Part shown: piece after piece, positions 34,849-44,352 of the stretch
Layout: each line of letters opens with the position of its first letter
Numbering within the stretch: the first letter of the stretch is position 1
Assembly (NCBI RefSeq): GCF_022348185.1
Contig: NZ_JAKRFD010000009.1
Span: forward strand, 62,001 to 126,000
Reading direction: 5' to 3'
DNA from: Epibacterium sp. Ofav1-8
GTDB taxonomy: Bacteria; Pseudomonadota; Alphaproteobacteria; Rhodobacterales; Rhodobacteraceae
DNA: 64,000 bases
Notes under the pieces: generated by a model
What the model saw: only the letters and a program-made list of their open reading frames with translations
Told to the model about the DNA's origin: nothing
The model's database searches: none
Translations under genes and position numbers: made by a program

Positions 34849-35856
34849 TCAGCGCATTTCGCGGCGTGCGTTGTAGACGTTCCAGACCAGGATCGGCGTC
34901 ACCAGCAGCATGATGATCATCGCCGAGGCCGAGCCGACGCCCCAGTCATTGGCGCGGAACAGCTTGTCGTACATGTAGTTGGCCAGAACCTGCGTTTCCC
35001 ACTGGCCGTTGGTCAGGGCGAACACGATGTCGAAGATCTTCAGCACCACGATGGTAATGGTGGTCCAGACCACCACGATGGTGCCCATGATCTGCGGCAC
35101 CTTGATCTTGAAGAAGATCTGGAACGGACCGGCGCCATCGACGATGGCCGCCTCGATGGTTTCCTCGGGGATGCCGCGCAGGGCCGCCGACAGGATCACC
35201 ATGGCAAAGCCGGTCTGAATCCACACCAGCACCATCATCAGGAAAAAGTTGTTCCAGAACGGGATGGTCAGCCACTGCTGCGGCTCGACACCGCCAAGCC
35301 AGATGTAGATCGCATTCAGGATGCCGATCTGTTCGGTGCCCGGCGGGCGCGCGTCATAGACCAGTTTCCAGATCACCGCCGCGCCGACAAAGGAGATCGC
35401 CATGGGCATGAAGATCAGCGATTTTGCGATATTGCCCCAGGCCAGCCGGTCGGTGAGCTGCGCGGCCAGCAGGCCAAACGCGGTCGAGGCCGCAGGCACC
35501 ACCAGAAGCCAGAGGAAATTGTTGCGCAGCGCCTCCCAGAATTTGTCCTCGCCCAGCATCTGGCTGTAGTTGGCAAGGCCGACAAACTCCGACCCGCCGC
35601 CGGGCTGGCGCTCCGTCAGCGACAGACGCAGGGTCTCCACCACCGGGTAGGCCAGATACAGCCCCAGCGCCAGCAGGGCCGGAAACAGGAACAGCCACGG
35701 TCGCACCATATTGGCGCGTCGGATATTGCGGGCAATCTCCTTGCCCCGCGCCGGAAAGATCAGCGTGTCGAGGATAAGGTTCGAGAGGTAGAAATAGCCG
35801 ACACAGCCCCCGACGCCAAAGGCGATGGTCAGCAGCCCTTGAATGGCTGGATGCAT
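34849..35856 (-). CDS. aglF: Alpha-glucoside ABC transporter permease
   Basis: 335 residues from MHPAIQGLLTIAFG, the start seen in relatives, with TCAGGAG upstream; the frame continues to 35889 without need. Six to seven membrane spans and the EAA loop EAAIVDGAGPFQIFFKIKVPQI-like segment around residue 235. Partner of AglG in the inner membrane. Second gene of the agl operon, about 110 bases after aglE. Confidence 0.93.
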   Translation of the reverse strand: MHPAIQGLLTIAFGVGGCVGYFYLSNLILDTLIFPARGKEIARNIRRANMVRPWLFLFPALLALGLYLAYPVVETLRLSLTERQPGGGSEFVGLANYSQMLGEDKFWEALRNNFLWLLVVPAASTAFGLLAAQLTDRLAWGNIAKSLIFMPMAISFVGAAVIWKLVYDARPPGTEQIGILNAIYIWLGGVEPQQWLTIPFWNNFFLMMVLVWIQTGFAMVILSAALRGIPEETIEAAIVDGAGPFQIFFKIKVPQIMGTIVVVWTTITIVVLKIFDIVFALTNGQWETQVLANYMYDKLFRANDWGVGSASAMIIMLLVTPILVWNVYNARREMR

Positions 35857-35968
35857 GACTGGCTCCTGAAGAAGAATTGGGGCCGACAAGGCAGATCGCG
35901 TGTTGGCGCGGCCTCACCGGCAAGGGAAGCGGGGCCGCCCCAGAGCGACCCCGCGACAGGACGTGCGG

Positions 35969-37318
35969 TTACTTCAGCGCGTCCCAGGAGGATTGGATGT
36001 CGGTGGCCACTTCCGCCGCAGGCTTGCCACCCGCGTAGTCCACCATACCGGTCCAGAAGCTGCCGGCACCGACGCCGCCCGGCATCAGGTCCGACGCATC
36101 AAAGCGGAAGGTGTCGGCGGACAGAAGGATCTCGCCCATCTTCTTCAACGTGTCGGTGGCATAAAGCTCGGTATTGACGCCCTTGTGCGGTGTCAGGAAG
36201 CCCTGCTGTGCCATCCAGACCTCATGCGCGATCGGGGATTTCAGGAATTCCACCAGCGCCCGTGCGCCATCGCTGTCATTGGTGATCGACCAGATGGTGC
36301 CGGCCCCCAGAACCGGGTTGCCCAGTTCCTTGCCCTCATAGGCGGGGAAGTAGAAGAAATCCGCGTCCAGACCCATTTCGGTGCCTTCGGGGAAGAAGGC
36401 CGGAATGAAGGACGCCTGACGGTGCATCATGCACTGCGGCGGGCTGGCGAACAGGCCCTTGGGGCTGTCGCGGAAGTCGGTGGAGGCCACCGCCCCTGCC
36501 CCGCCGGAGACATAGTCGTCGTTACGCGCGAAATAGCCGAACTCCTCGATCGCCTCGACGACGCGCGGATCGTCGAACGGGATCTCGTTGCTGACCCACT
36601 GGTCATAGACCGCCGGGTCCTGCGTGCGCAGCATCATGTCCTCGACCCAGTCGGTGGCCGGCCAGCCGGTCGCACCGCCGGAGCCCAGCCCGATGCACCA
36701 CGGGGTGTTGCCATCCTCGACCATCTGATCGGTGAGGGTCTTCAGCTCTTCCATCGAGGTCGGGATCTCATAGCCGAAATCCTCGAAGTTTTCCGGGTTG
36801 AACCAGACAAGGGATTTCACATCGACCTTGTAGAACAGGCCAAACAGGCCGTCATCGCCCTGCGGTCCCGAGAATGTGCCCAGATCCACCCAGGACTGAC
36901 CCGCGGCGTAGTTGTCCTTGACCCAGTTTGCGGTGTCGTCGCCCAGCGGTGCGATGAACCCGCGCGCGGCCATGTCGGACACGAGGCCGGGCTGCGGGAA
37001 GACCGCCACATTGGGCGCGGAGCCGGCTTCGGCATCGACGACGATCTGCTGTTCAAAGCTGTCGGAGCCTGCATAGCGGACGTCGGCCCCCGTTGCCGCT
37101 GCGAAATAGGCCAGCACATTTTCGACCAGTTCCTGGTCCGGACCAAGCCAGGGACCAAAAACCGTCACCTGCTCGCCGCCGAGGTCGATCTTTTCCAGTT
37201 CGGCGTAGCTGTCCCAGTTGAAGTCGCCTTCTCCGACCGGAAAAATCAGCTCCTGCGCGCCAGCGGTACCGGCCACCAGTGCCATCACGCCCGCGGCCGT
37301 CATCAAACTCCGTTTCAT
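35969..37318 (-). CDS. aglE: Alpha-glucoside-binding periplasmic protein
   Basis: 449 residues with a signal peptide (MKRSLMTAAGVMALVAGTAGA, cleavage after the AGA) and a type 1 extracellular solute-binding fold; VTVFGPWLGPDQELVENVLAYF and the aromatic-rich TDWVEDMMLR region are typical. Delivers alpha-glucosides to AglFG. First gene of the operon: GGAGGAGATACG precedes the ATG and a LacI-type palindrome lies 89 bases upstream. Confidence 0.94.
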   Translation of the reverse strand: MKRSLMTAAGVMALVAGTAGAQELIFPVGEGDFNWDSYAELEKIDLGGEQVTVFGPWLGPDQELVENVLAYFAAATGADVRYAGSDSFEQQIVVDAEAGSAPNVAVFPQPGLVSDMAARGFIAPLGDDTANWVKDNYAAGQSWVDLGTFSGPQGDDGLFGLFYKVDVKSLVWFNPENFEDFGYEIPTSMEELKTLTDQMVEDGNTPWCIGLGSGGATGWPATDWVEDMMLRTQDPAVYDQWVSNEIPFDDPRVVEAIEEFGYFARNDDYVSGGAGAVASTDFRDSPKGLFASPPQCMMHRQASFIPAFFPEGTEMGLDADFFYFPAYEGKELGNPVLGAGTIWSITNDSDGARALVEFLKSPIAHEVWMAQQGFLTPHKGVNTELYATDTLKKMGEILLSADTFRFDASDLMPGGVGAGSFWTGMVDYAGGKPAAEVATDIQSSWDALK

Positions 37319-37406
37319 CGTATCTCCTCCCGATGTTTTTTTGCGCCATCATCCCGTGTTGGTTGTTTTTATGAGGCTAGTATTTTGAGCACCCGAACCA
37401 AACAAC

Positions 37407-37418
37407 CAAAGCGCTTTG
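37407..37418. promoter_or_regulatory. Putative AglR operator upstream of aglE
   Basis: The perfect 12-base palindrome CAAAGCGCTTTG has the central CG and A/T-rich arms expected for LacI-family regulators. It lies 89 bases before the aglE start; its core recurs before aglR. Confidence 0.8.
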
Positions 37419-37561
37419 ACTGCCATTAAACTTCTAGATTCGGAGACGCCTGTCAATGACTCGATGTTAGCGCCCAAACATATATGCTTGAAATCAGCTC
37501 TTTCCCTTTGTCATAATCACAGGCAGACAGGGGTGCCTGAAACCGATTGCAGCCCAACTTT

Positions 37562-37571
37562 AAAGCGCTTT
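37562..37571. promoter_or_regulatory. Putative AglR operator upstream of aglR
   Basis: AAAGCGCTTT (with T before and G after) repeats the core of the palindrome at 37407-37418, 154 bases away centre to centre. It sits just before the ribosome site of aglR, where binding would block its own expression. Confidence 0.8.
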
Positions 37572-37585
37572 GGAGAACCGTGAGC

Positions 37586-38617
37586 ATGAACCTCAAACAG
37601 CTGTCAGCGCATCTGGGCCTGTCCCAGACAACCGTGAGCCGCGCGCTGAACGGCTATCCCGAGGTCAGCGAGGCCACCCGCAAACGGGTCATGGCCGCCG
37701 CACAACAGCACAATTATCGCCCCAACACCCGTGCCAAGGCGCTGGCCACCGGACGCGCCATGGCGATCGGTCATGTGATCCCGATGTCGACCCAGCACGA
37801 GATGATGAACCCGATCTTTGGCGACTTCATCGCTGGCGCCGGGGAGCGCTACAGCAAGGCCGGCTATGACATGGTGCTGTCGCTGGTGGCGGATGAGGAT
37901 CAGTCACGCGCCTATCACGAGATGGTGGCCAAGCGGAATGTCGACGGCATCGTGCTGCACGCCCCGAAAATGCGGGACGCGCGGATCACCATGTTGCAGG
38001 ACATCGGCCTGCCCTTTGCCGTGCATGGGCGCGCCACCGACATCACCGCCCCCTACAGCTGGCTCGATGTGAACAACACCAGCGCGTTTCGCCGCGCCAC
38101 CGATTTCCTGCTCGACCTCGGCCACCGCCGCATCTGCCTGGTCAACGGCCAGGAAAGCATGGATTTCGCCTTTCGCCGGCGCCGGGGCTACGAAGCCGCG
38201 TTGCAGGCGCGGGACATCGGAATCGACCCCGACCTGCTGTTTGCCGGTGAAATGACCGAGGTCTATGGCTATGACACCGTGCGGCGGACGCAGCAGCTCG
38301 ACCAGCCGCCCTCCGCCTATCTGGTATCCTCGATCATTGCCGCCTTTGGGGTGCGCCGCGCCATCGAGGAGGCGGGCATGGTGATGGGCCGCGATATCTC
38401 CGTCATCACCCATGACGATGATCTGTCCTATTTGCGCAATGGCGCCGATGTGCCGGTCTTTACCGCCACCCGCTCCTCGGTGCGGGATGCCGGGCGACGC
38501 CTGGCCACCCTCCTCATCACCCAGATCGAGACCCCCGGGGCCCCACCCCTCACCGAATTGCTCGAAGCAGAGCTGACCGTCGGTCGCTCCACCGGACCGG
38601 CGCCCAACAGGATGTAG
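37586..38617 (+). CDS. aglR: LacI-family repressor of alpha-glucoside genes
   Basis: 343 residues from MNLKQLSAHLG. LacI helix-turn-helix at 1-25 (LGLSQTTVSRALNGYPEVSEATR continuation is the hinge approach) and a type I periplasmic-binding-like sensor domain from ~60. A GTG at 37580 is an alternative start. Divergent from aglE with two shared palindromes between them, so it should control both its own unit (with the beta-glucosidase) and aglEFGAK, releasing DNA when an alpha-glucoside binds; this is inference from the layout. Confidence 0.92.
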   Translation: MNLKQLSAHLGLSQTTVSRALNGYPEVSEATRKRVMAAAQQHNYRPNTRAKALATGRAMAIGHVIPMSTQHEMMNPIFGDFIAGAGERYSKAGYDMVLSLVADEDQSRAYHEMVAKRNVDGIVLHAPKMRDARITMLQDIGLPFAVHGRATDITAPYSWLDVNNTSAFRRATDFLLDLGHRRICLVNGQESMDFAFRRRRGYEAALQARDIGIDPDLLFAGEMTEVYGYDTVRRTQQLDQPPSAYLVSSIIAAFGVRRAIEEAGMVMGRDISVITHDDDLSYLRNGADVPVFTATRSSVRDAGRRLATLLITQIETPGAPPLTELLEAELTVGRSTGPAPNRM

Positions 38618-38621
38618 ACAT

Positions 38622-39962
38622 ATGACAGACTTCAGTTTCACACGTCAGGAATTCCCCGCCGGGTTCCTGTTTGGCAGCGCGACCTCCTCTTACCAGATCG
38701 AAGGGCACGGCTTCGGCGGCGCCGGCCCCACCCATTGGGACAGCTTCGCTGCCACCCCCGGCAATGTGGTCCGCAATGAAAACGGCGATACCGCCTGCGA
38801 TCACTATCACCGCTATGCCGAGGATCTGGACCTTGCCGCGGCAGCCGGGCTGGACTGCTATCGCTTTTCCACCAGCTGGGCACGGGTCCTGCCCGAGGGC
38901 ACCGGCACCCCCAACCCCGAAGGCCTTGATTTCTATGACCGGCTGACCGACGCGATGCTGGAGCGGGGCCTCAAGCCCTGCGCGACGCTCTACCACTGGG
39001 AACTGCCGCAACCGCTGGCCGACCGTGGCGGCTGGCGCAATCGCGACATCGGCAACTGGTTTGCAGACTTCACCGAGGTCATCATGTCCCGCATCGGCGA
39101 CCGGATGTATTCGGTGGCCCCGATCAACGAACCCTGGTGCGTCGGCTGGCTGTCGCATTTCCTTGGCCACCATGCGCCGGGCCTGCGCGACATTCGCGCC
39201 ACCGCCCGCGCCATGCATCACGTCCTGCTGGCGCATGGCCGCGCCATCGAGGTGATGCGCGGGCTCGGCATGGGCAATCTCGGCGCGGTGTTCAACTTCG
39301 AATGGGCCGAGCCAGTCGACCAGAGCCCCGCGGCACTGGCGGCGGCGGAGACCTATGACGCGATCTACAACCGCTTCTTCCTCGGCGGCGTCTTCAAGGG
39401 GGCCTATCCCGAGGCGGCGCTAAAAGGGCTGGAACCACATCTGCCCGCAGGCTGGCAGGATGATTTCGCGACCATCTCGCAGCCGGTGGACTGGTGTGGC
39501 CTCAATTACTACACCCGCAAGGTCATCGGTCCCGAGGCCGGCGCCTGGCCCCATTACGCGGAGCTGGACGGCCCCCTGCCCAAGACCCAGATGGGTTGGG
39601 AAATCTACCCCGACGGCCTCTATCAGTTCCTGACCCGCACAGCCGCAGAATATACCGGCGACCTGCCCCTGATCGTGACGGAGAACGGCATGGCCAACGC
39701 GGATTTGGTGTCCGACGGAACGGTCTTGGACCCGGAGCGCATCGCCTATGTCGACGCCCATCTGGAGCGCGTCCAGCGTGCCATCGCCGCGGGCGTTCCG
39801 GTGCAGGGGTATTTCCTGTGGTCCCTGCTCGACAACTACGAATGGGCGCTCGGGTATGAAAAACGATTTGGCATGGTGCATGTGGACTTCGACACCCTGA
39901 AACGCACCCCCAAGGCGTCGTACCATGCGCTTCGGAAAGCCCTGACAGGCGGCGCACGATAG
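38622..39962 (+). CDS. GH1 beta-glucosidase
   Basis: 446 residues, the standard GH1 length. N-terminal FLFGSATSSYQIEG, acid/base Glu in INEPWC (near residue 168), nucleophile Glu in VTENGM (near 353), and the C-terminal sugar-binding YFLWSLLDNYEWALGYEKRFG. Cytosolic, no signal peptide. Hydrolyses beta-glucosides. Only four bases after aglR, so co-transcribed with it; a beta-specific enzyme under an alpha-glucoside regulator is the usual but curious roseobacter arrangement. Confidence 0.95.
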   Translation: MTDFSFTRQEFPAGFLFGSATSSYQIEGHGFGGAGPTHWDSFAATPGNVVRNENGDTACDHYHRYAEDLDLAAAAGLDCYRFSTSWARVLPEGTGTPNPEGLDFYDRLTDAMLERGLKPCATLYHWELPQPLADRGGWRNRDIGNWFADFTEVIMSRIGDRMYSVAPINEPWCVGWLSHFLGHHAPGLRDIRATARAMHHVLLAHGRAIEVMRGLGMGNLGAVFNFEWAEPVDQSPAALAAAETYDAIYNRFFLGGVFKGAYPEAALKGLEPHLPAGWQDDFATISQPVDWCGLNYYTRKVIGPEAGAWPHYAELDGPLPKTQMGWEIYPDGLYQFLTRTAAEYTGDLPLIVTENGMANADLVSDGTVLDPERIAYVDAHLERVQRAIAAGVPVQGYFLWSLLDNYEWALGYEKRFGMVHVDFDTLKRTPKASYHALRKALTGGAR

Positions 39963-40322
39963 GCACCACGCCCCGAAGATGCCTGACCCACGCGGAGTTG
40001 CTTGGTGGGTCAGGCTAGCCAAACCCGGTGCCGCCGGGCCACGACTCACCAAACCCGATTTACACCTCCCGCCCGCATCACGCCCGTTTGGCACAGCTGT
40101 CGAACGCAAGGCTCATGTCCGGTCTCCGAGGCTGCAAATGTATAAAAAGGACTTGCCTCCGCAACAACTGTCGCGTATCCGCCCCTGCATCCGAAGTCGG
40201 CGAAATAAGCACTTGCAGGCGCGAGCGCTTCTGAGTAAATGACGGCACCGGATGGAGTTGAGGATTCAATTGAAGTTTCGGCGCGCGCCGCGCGGCAGAG
40301 ACCCTTCTCGAAGACCACTCCC
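39963..40322. other. Intergenic region before tRNA-Thr
   Basis: 360 bases. It opens with the hairpin at 39981-40015 and must contain the tRNA promoter at its right end. Short frames here are not convincing; nothing else was recognised. Confidence 0.5.
39981..40015 (+). terminator. Hairpin after the beta-glucosidase gene
   Basis: GCCTGACCCAC (39981-39991) pairs perfectly with GTGGGTCAGGC (40005-40015) around a 13-base loop, 19 bases past the stop. No T-run follows, so it may be a terminator of unusual type or an mRNA-end stabiliser. Confidence 0.6.
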
Positions 40323-40398
40323 GCCCCTATAGCTCAGCTGGTAGAGCAACTGATTTGTAATCAGTAGGTCCGCGGTTCGAGTCCGTGTGGGGGCACCA
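40323..40398 (+). tRNA. tRNA-Thr (anticodon UGU)
   Basis: 76 bases including encoded CCA. Acceptor GCCCCTA/TGGGGGC, D-arm AGCTCAGCTGGTAGAGC, anticodon stem CTGAT/ATCAG with loop TTGTA giving anticodon TGT, T-arm CGCGG-TTCGAGT-CCGTG. Complete and canonical. Confidence 0.97.
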
Positions 40399-40587
40399 TT
40401 TCTTTCCCAAGCCGCAGATCCCGTTCACGAAACAGGGCCGACAGGTCAGCGCCCGAGGGCGGCTCCTGGACCTTTGGCCCGCCCTATTCGCGATGAACCA
40501 ATCGGCGCGCGGGTCGCCGTGCTGACCGCGTGAGGCGCCAGAGCTGCCCGCTGACGCCGCGATGCTCTTTCTGCACCAACACTCGAC

Positions 40588-40622
40588 AAAAAAACGCCCG
40601 GAGAGGTCTCTCCGGGCGTTCT
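40588..40622 (-). terminator. Rho-independent terminator of ileS
   Basis: Perfect 13-base-pair stem (40593-40605 with 40608-40620, core CGCCCGGAGAG) followed on the minus strand by a run of seven T. It ends the ileS transcript 27 bases past the stop. Confidence 0.93.
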
Positions 40623-40647
40623 TCCAATCGTTCAAGCTGCGTCGCCC

Positions 40648-43572
40648 TCAGGACCCGAGCGCAGCGCTGCAGCGCCCGCAGGTTCCGGGGTGCGCCTGGA
40701 GGCCAACATCCGGCAGGATTTTCCAGCACCGCTGGCATTTCTGCCCATCGGCCTTTTCAAACACGACGGAAACGCCATCGACCTCCGGCAGGCGATAGCC
40801 TTCGGCCGGGCTTGGATCATTGGTCAGCTGCACATCAGAGGTGATGCAGACATCCGCGAAATTCACCGACTTCAGGGCGTTCAGAACGTCCACGTCGCGC
40901 ACATGCACCACCGGCGCCGCCTCCAGCGAGGCACCGATCACCTTGTCGGTGCGCTGCACCTCCAGGGCGGCGGTCACCACACGACGCGCCTGACGGATCT
41001 TGGCCCATTTGGCCGCCAGCGGCTCATTGATCCAGTCGCGTGGCGTCTCGGGGATATCGACCAGATGCACCGAGCTGTCATCGCCGGGGAAACGCTCCAG
41101 CCAGACCTCTTCCATGGTGAAGACGAGGATCGGCGCAAGCCAGGTGGTCAGACGGTGGAACAGGATGTCCAGCACCGTGCGCGCGGCGCGGGCGTTCAGC
41201 GTGTCGCCATCGCAATAGAGCGCATCCTTGCGGATGTCGAAGTAGAAGGCCGACAGATCCAATGTCGCAAAGGTAAAGACCGCTTGCCAGACACCATTGA
41301 AATCAAACGCCTTATAGCGTTCGCGCACCTGGTGATCCAATTCGGCCAGACGGTGCAGCACCCATTGTTCCAGTTCGGGCATATCCGCAGGATCAACCCG
41401 CTGATCCTCGCTGAAATCGCCCAGGCTGCCGAGCATGAAGCGCATGGTGTTGCGCAGTCGGCGATAGCTGTCGGCAACCCCCTTGAGGATCTCCGGCCCG
41501 ATGCGCTGGTCGGCGGTATAATCGGTCTGCGCCACCCAGAGCCGCAGGATATCGGCGCCATACTGCTTGATGATATCCTCGGGCGGGATGATGTTGCCCA
41601 GCGATTTCGACTGTTTGAACCCCTTTTCATCCAGCGTCATGCCATGGGTCACAACGTTGCGATAGGGCGCTCGGCCTTTGGTGCCACAGGCCTGCAGCAT
41701 CGAGGAATGGAACCATCCCCGGTGCTGGTCGGTGCCTTCCATATAGACATCCGCGATCCCGTCCTCGGCACCGTCGTCGCGGTCGCGCAGGACAAAGGCG
41801 TGCGTCGAACCGGAATCGAACCACACGTCCAGCACGTCAATGACCTGATCATAGGCATCCGGATCGGCAATGCCTTCGAGCATCTGCGCCTTGAAACCGT
41901 CGCTGTACCAGATGTCGGCGCCATGCTCCTCGAATGCGGCCACGATGCGCGCATTCAGGGTTTCGTCCCGCAGCAGATAGTCCGAATCCGTCGGCAATGC
42001 GCCCTTCTTGGTGAAACAGGTGAGCGGCACCCCCCAGGCGCGCTGGCGCGAGAGCACCCAGTCGGGGCGGTTCTCGATCATCGAATGGAGCCGGTTGCGG
42101 CCCGATTGCGGGGTCCATTTCACCAGCTCGTCGATGGACCGCAGGGCGCGCTCGCGGATGGTCTCGCCGTATTGATCCTGCCCGTCGTTCAGCTTGCGGT
42201 CCACGCCCACGAACCATTGTGGCGTGTTGCGGTAGATGATCGGCGCCTTGGAGCGCCAGGAATGCGGGTAGCTGTGCTTGATCTTGCCGCGCGCCATCAG
42301 GCCGCCAACCTCGACCAGCTTGTCGATGATCGCCTTGTTGGCGTCGCCTTCGCCCCCCTTGCGGTTGAGGATGTATTTGCCGCCAAAGAACGGCAGATCA
42401 GCGCGGAAGCCGCCATCGTCCATCACGTTGTAGGTGATGACCTGCTCCAGCATCCCAAGATCACGGTAGAGTTCGAATTCCTCCATGCCGTGGCTCGGCG
42501 CGCAATGCACAAAGCCGGTGCCTTCGGTGTCGGTCACAAAGTCGGCGGCGCGGAAGTCGCGGATGTCGTCCCATTCACCGTTGGCACCTTCGGCGCCTGC
42601 CAGCGGGTGGGCGAGGCCAATGCCCGCAAGATCGTCGGCAGAGACGTCGGCAACGCGGGTATATTGATCCTCAGCCAAGCGGGCGCGTTTGAACACATCT
42701 GCGGCCAGATTGTCGGCAAGCAGATATTTGTCGCCCACGTTGACCCAGCATTCCTCCGGCGTACCGGTCACCTCATAAAGGCCATAGGCAATGTCGGCGC
42801 CATAGACGACTGCCTTATTCGACGGCATGGTCCAGGGCGTCGTGGTCCAGATCACCACATGCGCGCCTGCCAGCTTGTGATCCGCAGGTTCGGCCACCTT
42901 GAACTTCACCCAGATGGTGAAACTTTCCTTGTCGTGATACTCGACCTCGGCCTCGGCCAGCGCGGTTTTCTCGATCGGCGACCACATCACCGGTTTGGAG
43001 CCCTGATAGAGCGTGCCGTTCATCAGGAACTTCATGAACTCCTCGGCGATCACCGCCTCGGCATGATAATCCATGGTGATATAGGGGTTTGGCCAGTTGC
43101 CGGTGATGCCCAGGCGCTTGAACTCGGCGCGCTGGACGTCGATCCAGCCCTCGGCGAACTTGCGGCACTCCTGACGGAATTCGATGACCGGCACCGCGTC
43201 CTTGTTCTTGCCCTTCTTGCGGTACTGCTCTTCGATCTTCCATTCGATCGGCAGACCGTGGCAGTCCCAGCCCGGGATATAGCGGCTGTCAAAGCCCATC
43301 ATCTGGTGCGAGCGGACGATGATGTCCTTGATGGTCTTGTTGAGCGCGTGGCCAATGTGCAGGTGACCGTTTGCGTAAGGGGGGCCATCGTGCAGAACAA
43401 AGGGCGTGCGGCCTTCCTTCTCGCGCAGGCGGTCATAGACGCCGATCTTTTCCCAGCGCTCCAGCCATGCGGGCTCGCGCTTGGGCAAGCCAGCGCGCAT
43501 GGGGAAATCGGTTTTGGGAAGGTTCAGCGTGTCTTTGTAGTCGGGCGTGACTTCGGTCTTGTCGGCGCACAT
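40648..43572 (-). CDS. ileS: Isoleucyl-tRNA synthetase
   Basis: 974 residues, class I synthetase. HIGH motif at 72-75 (LHIGHALNKT), the KMSKS-like loop as KQSKSLGN, a CP1 editing domain between (~200-420, with the WTTTPWT segment that opens it), an anticodon-binding helical domain and a C-terminal zinc finger with two Cys pairs (CQRCWK and CGRCSA). Start MCADKTEVTPDY at 43572 as in relatives; ATGs at 43596 add only eight residues. Charges tRNA-Ile and edits Val. Monocistronic with its own terminator. Confidence 0.97.
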   Translation of the reverse strand: MCADKTEVTPDYKDTLNLPKTDFPMRAGLPKREPAWLERWEKIGVYDRLREKEGRTPFVLHDGPPYANGHLHIGHALNKTIKDIIVRSHQMMGFDSRYIPGWDCHGLPIEWKIEEQYRKKGKNKDAVPVIEFRQECRKFAEGWIDVQRAEFKRLGITGNWPNPYITMDYHAEAVIAEEFMKFLMNGTLYQGSKPVMWSPIEKTALAEAEVEYHDKESFTIWVKFKVAEPADHKLAGAHVVIWTTTPWTMPSNKAVVYGADIAYGLYEVTGTPEECWVNVGDKYLLADNLAADVFKRARLAEDQYTRVADVSADDLAGIGLAHPLAGAEGANGEWDDIRDFRAADFVTDTEGTGFVHCAPSHGMEEFELYRDLGMLEQVITYNVMDDGGFRADLPFFGGKYILNRKGGEGDANKAIIDKLVEVGGLMARGKIKHSYPHSWRSKAPIIYRNTPQWFVGVDRKLNDGQDQYGETIRERALRSIDELVKWTPQSGRNRLHSMIENRPDWVLSRQRAWGVPLTCFTKKGALPTDSDYLLRDETLNARIVAAFEEHGADIWYSDGFKAQMLEGIADPDAYDQVIDVLDVWFDSGSTHAFVLRDRDDGAEDGIADVYMEGTDQHRGWFHSSMLQACGTKGRAPYRNVVTHGMTLDEKGFKQSKSLGNIIPPEDIIKQYGADILRLWVAQTDYTADQRIGPEILKGVADSYRRLRNTMRFMLGSLGDFSEDQRVDPADMPELEQWVLHRLAELDHQVRERYKAFDFNGVWQAVFTFATLDLSAFYFDIRKDALYCDGDTLNARAARTVLDILFHRLTTWLAPILVFTMEEVWLERFPGDDSSVHLVDIPETPRDWINEPLAAKWAKIRQARRVVTAALEVQRTDKVIGASLEAAPVVHVRDVDVLNALKSVNFADVCITSDVQLTNDPSPAEGYRLPEVDGVSVVFEKADGQKCQRCWKILPDVGLQAHPGTCGRCSAALGS

Positions 43573-43864
43573 ATCGGTGGCGTCCTTTTGCATCAACGGG
43601 TCGGTTTGGGGATATTCGGTTCGGTGCGATCACTCAAGCACCTTTGCCCGGCGCCTCGTATACTCAGAGCGCCGGGTTCATAATTCGAATAATGATGGCC
43701 ACACGTCGTGTTGCAGTCGGTGTCATGAGAGCGCTTATAGGGGCTTGTGGCGCAAGGGTAAAGTCTATCCACCACACAAGACGGATGCGACGCCATGCGC
43801 CCCTTTCTGCCGGGCGGCTTCGGGCTTAGGTTGGGCGTCGCAGACCAAGTGGAGCAGAGACACC

Positions 43865-44278
43865 ATGCAAGACGCACATCCGTTGGCCCGTTTCGACATC
43901 ACCCCGGACGACATCCGGCGCGTTGTGCGTGTCTTTTACAGCGCGGTGCGGCGTCACCCGGTGCTGGGTCCGGTGTTCGCCGCTCATGTCACCGATTGGC
44001 CGGAGCATGAGACCAAGATCGCCAACTTCTGGCGCAACGCGATCCTGCGCGAACGGGTCTATGACGGCTTCCCCATGCGCGAGCACCTGGCCCGCCCGGA
44101 TGTGAAGCCGGAGCATTTCCCGATCTGGCTTGGGCTGTTTCACGAGGTGCTGCACCACGAACTCGGGGCCGAACAGGCGATGCAATGGGGGCATCTGGCG
44201 GATCGCATCGGTGAAGGGTTTCGCACCGGAATCGAATCCATGCGTCAGCCAAAGGATGAACCGCCCCGGCTGATCTGA
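43865..44278 (+). CDS. Group III truncated haemoglobin
   Basis: 137 residues, right length for a 2/2 globin. Group III traits: DDIRRVVRVFYSAVRRHPVLGPVF at the start, WPEHETKIANFWRNA in the B-E region, a His in MREHLAR as likely proximal ligand area and the WLGLFHEVL helix. Binds O2, NO or similar ligands; group III members in proteobacteria are tied to microaerobic respiration or NO handling, but this copy's role is open. The longer frame from 43547 overlaps ileS and is rejected. Monocistronic. Confidence 0.9.
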   Translation: MQDAHPLARFDITPDDIRRVVRVFYSAVRRHPVLGPVFAAHVTDWPEHETKIANFWRNAILRERVYDGFPMREHLARPDVKPEHFPIWLGLFHEVLHHELGAEQAMQWGHLADRIGEGFRTGIESMRQPKDEPPRLI

Positions 44279-44352
44279 AGCGCACGGGACGCGTGGCGTT
44301 CCTGACATGACAACACCGCCGGAGGGATTTCTCTGGCGGCGTGATGTCGCTC

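Noticed and set aside
40690-43683. Very long plus-strand frame of 997 codons opposite ileS
   Set aside because: It is antisense to a certain ileS; long reverse frames arise from strong GC3 bias. No ribosome site or recognisable domains.
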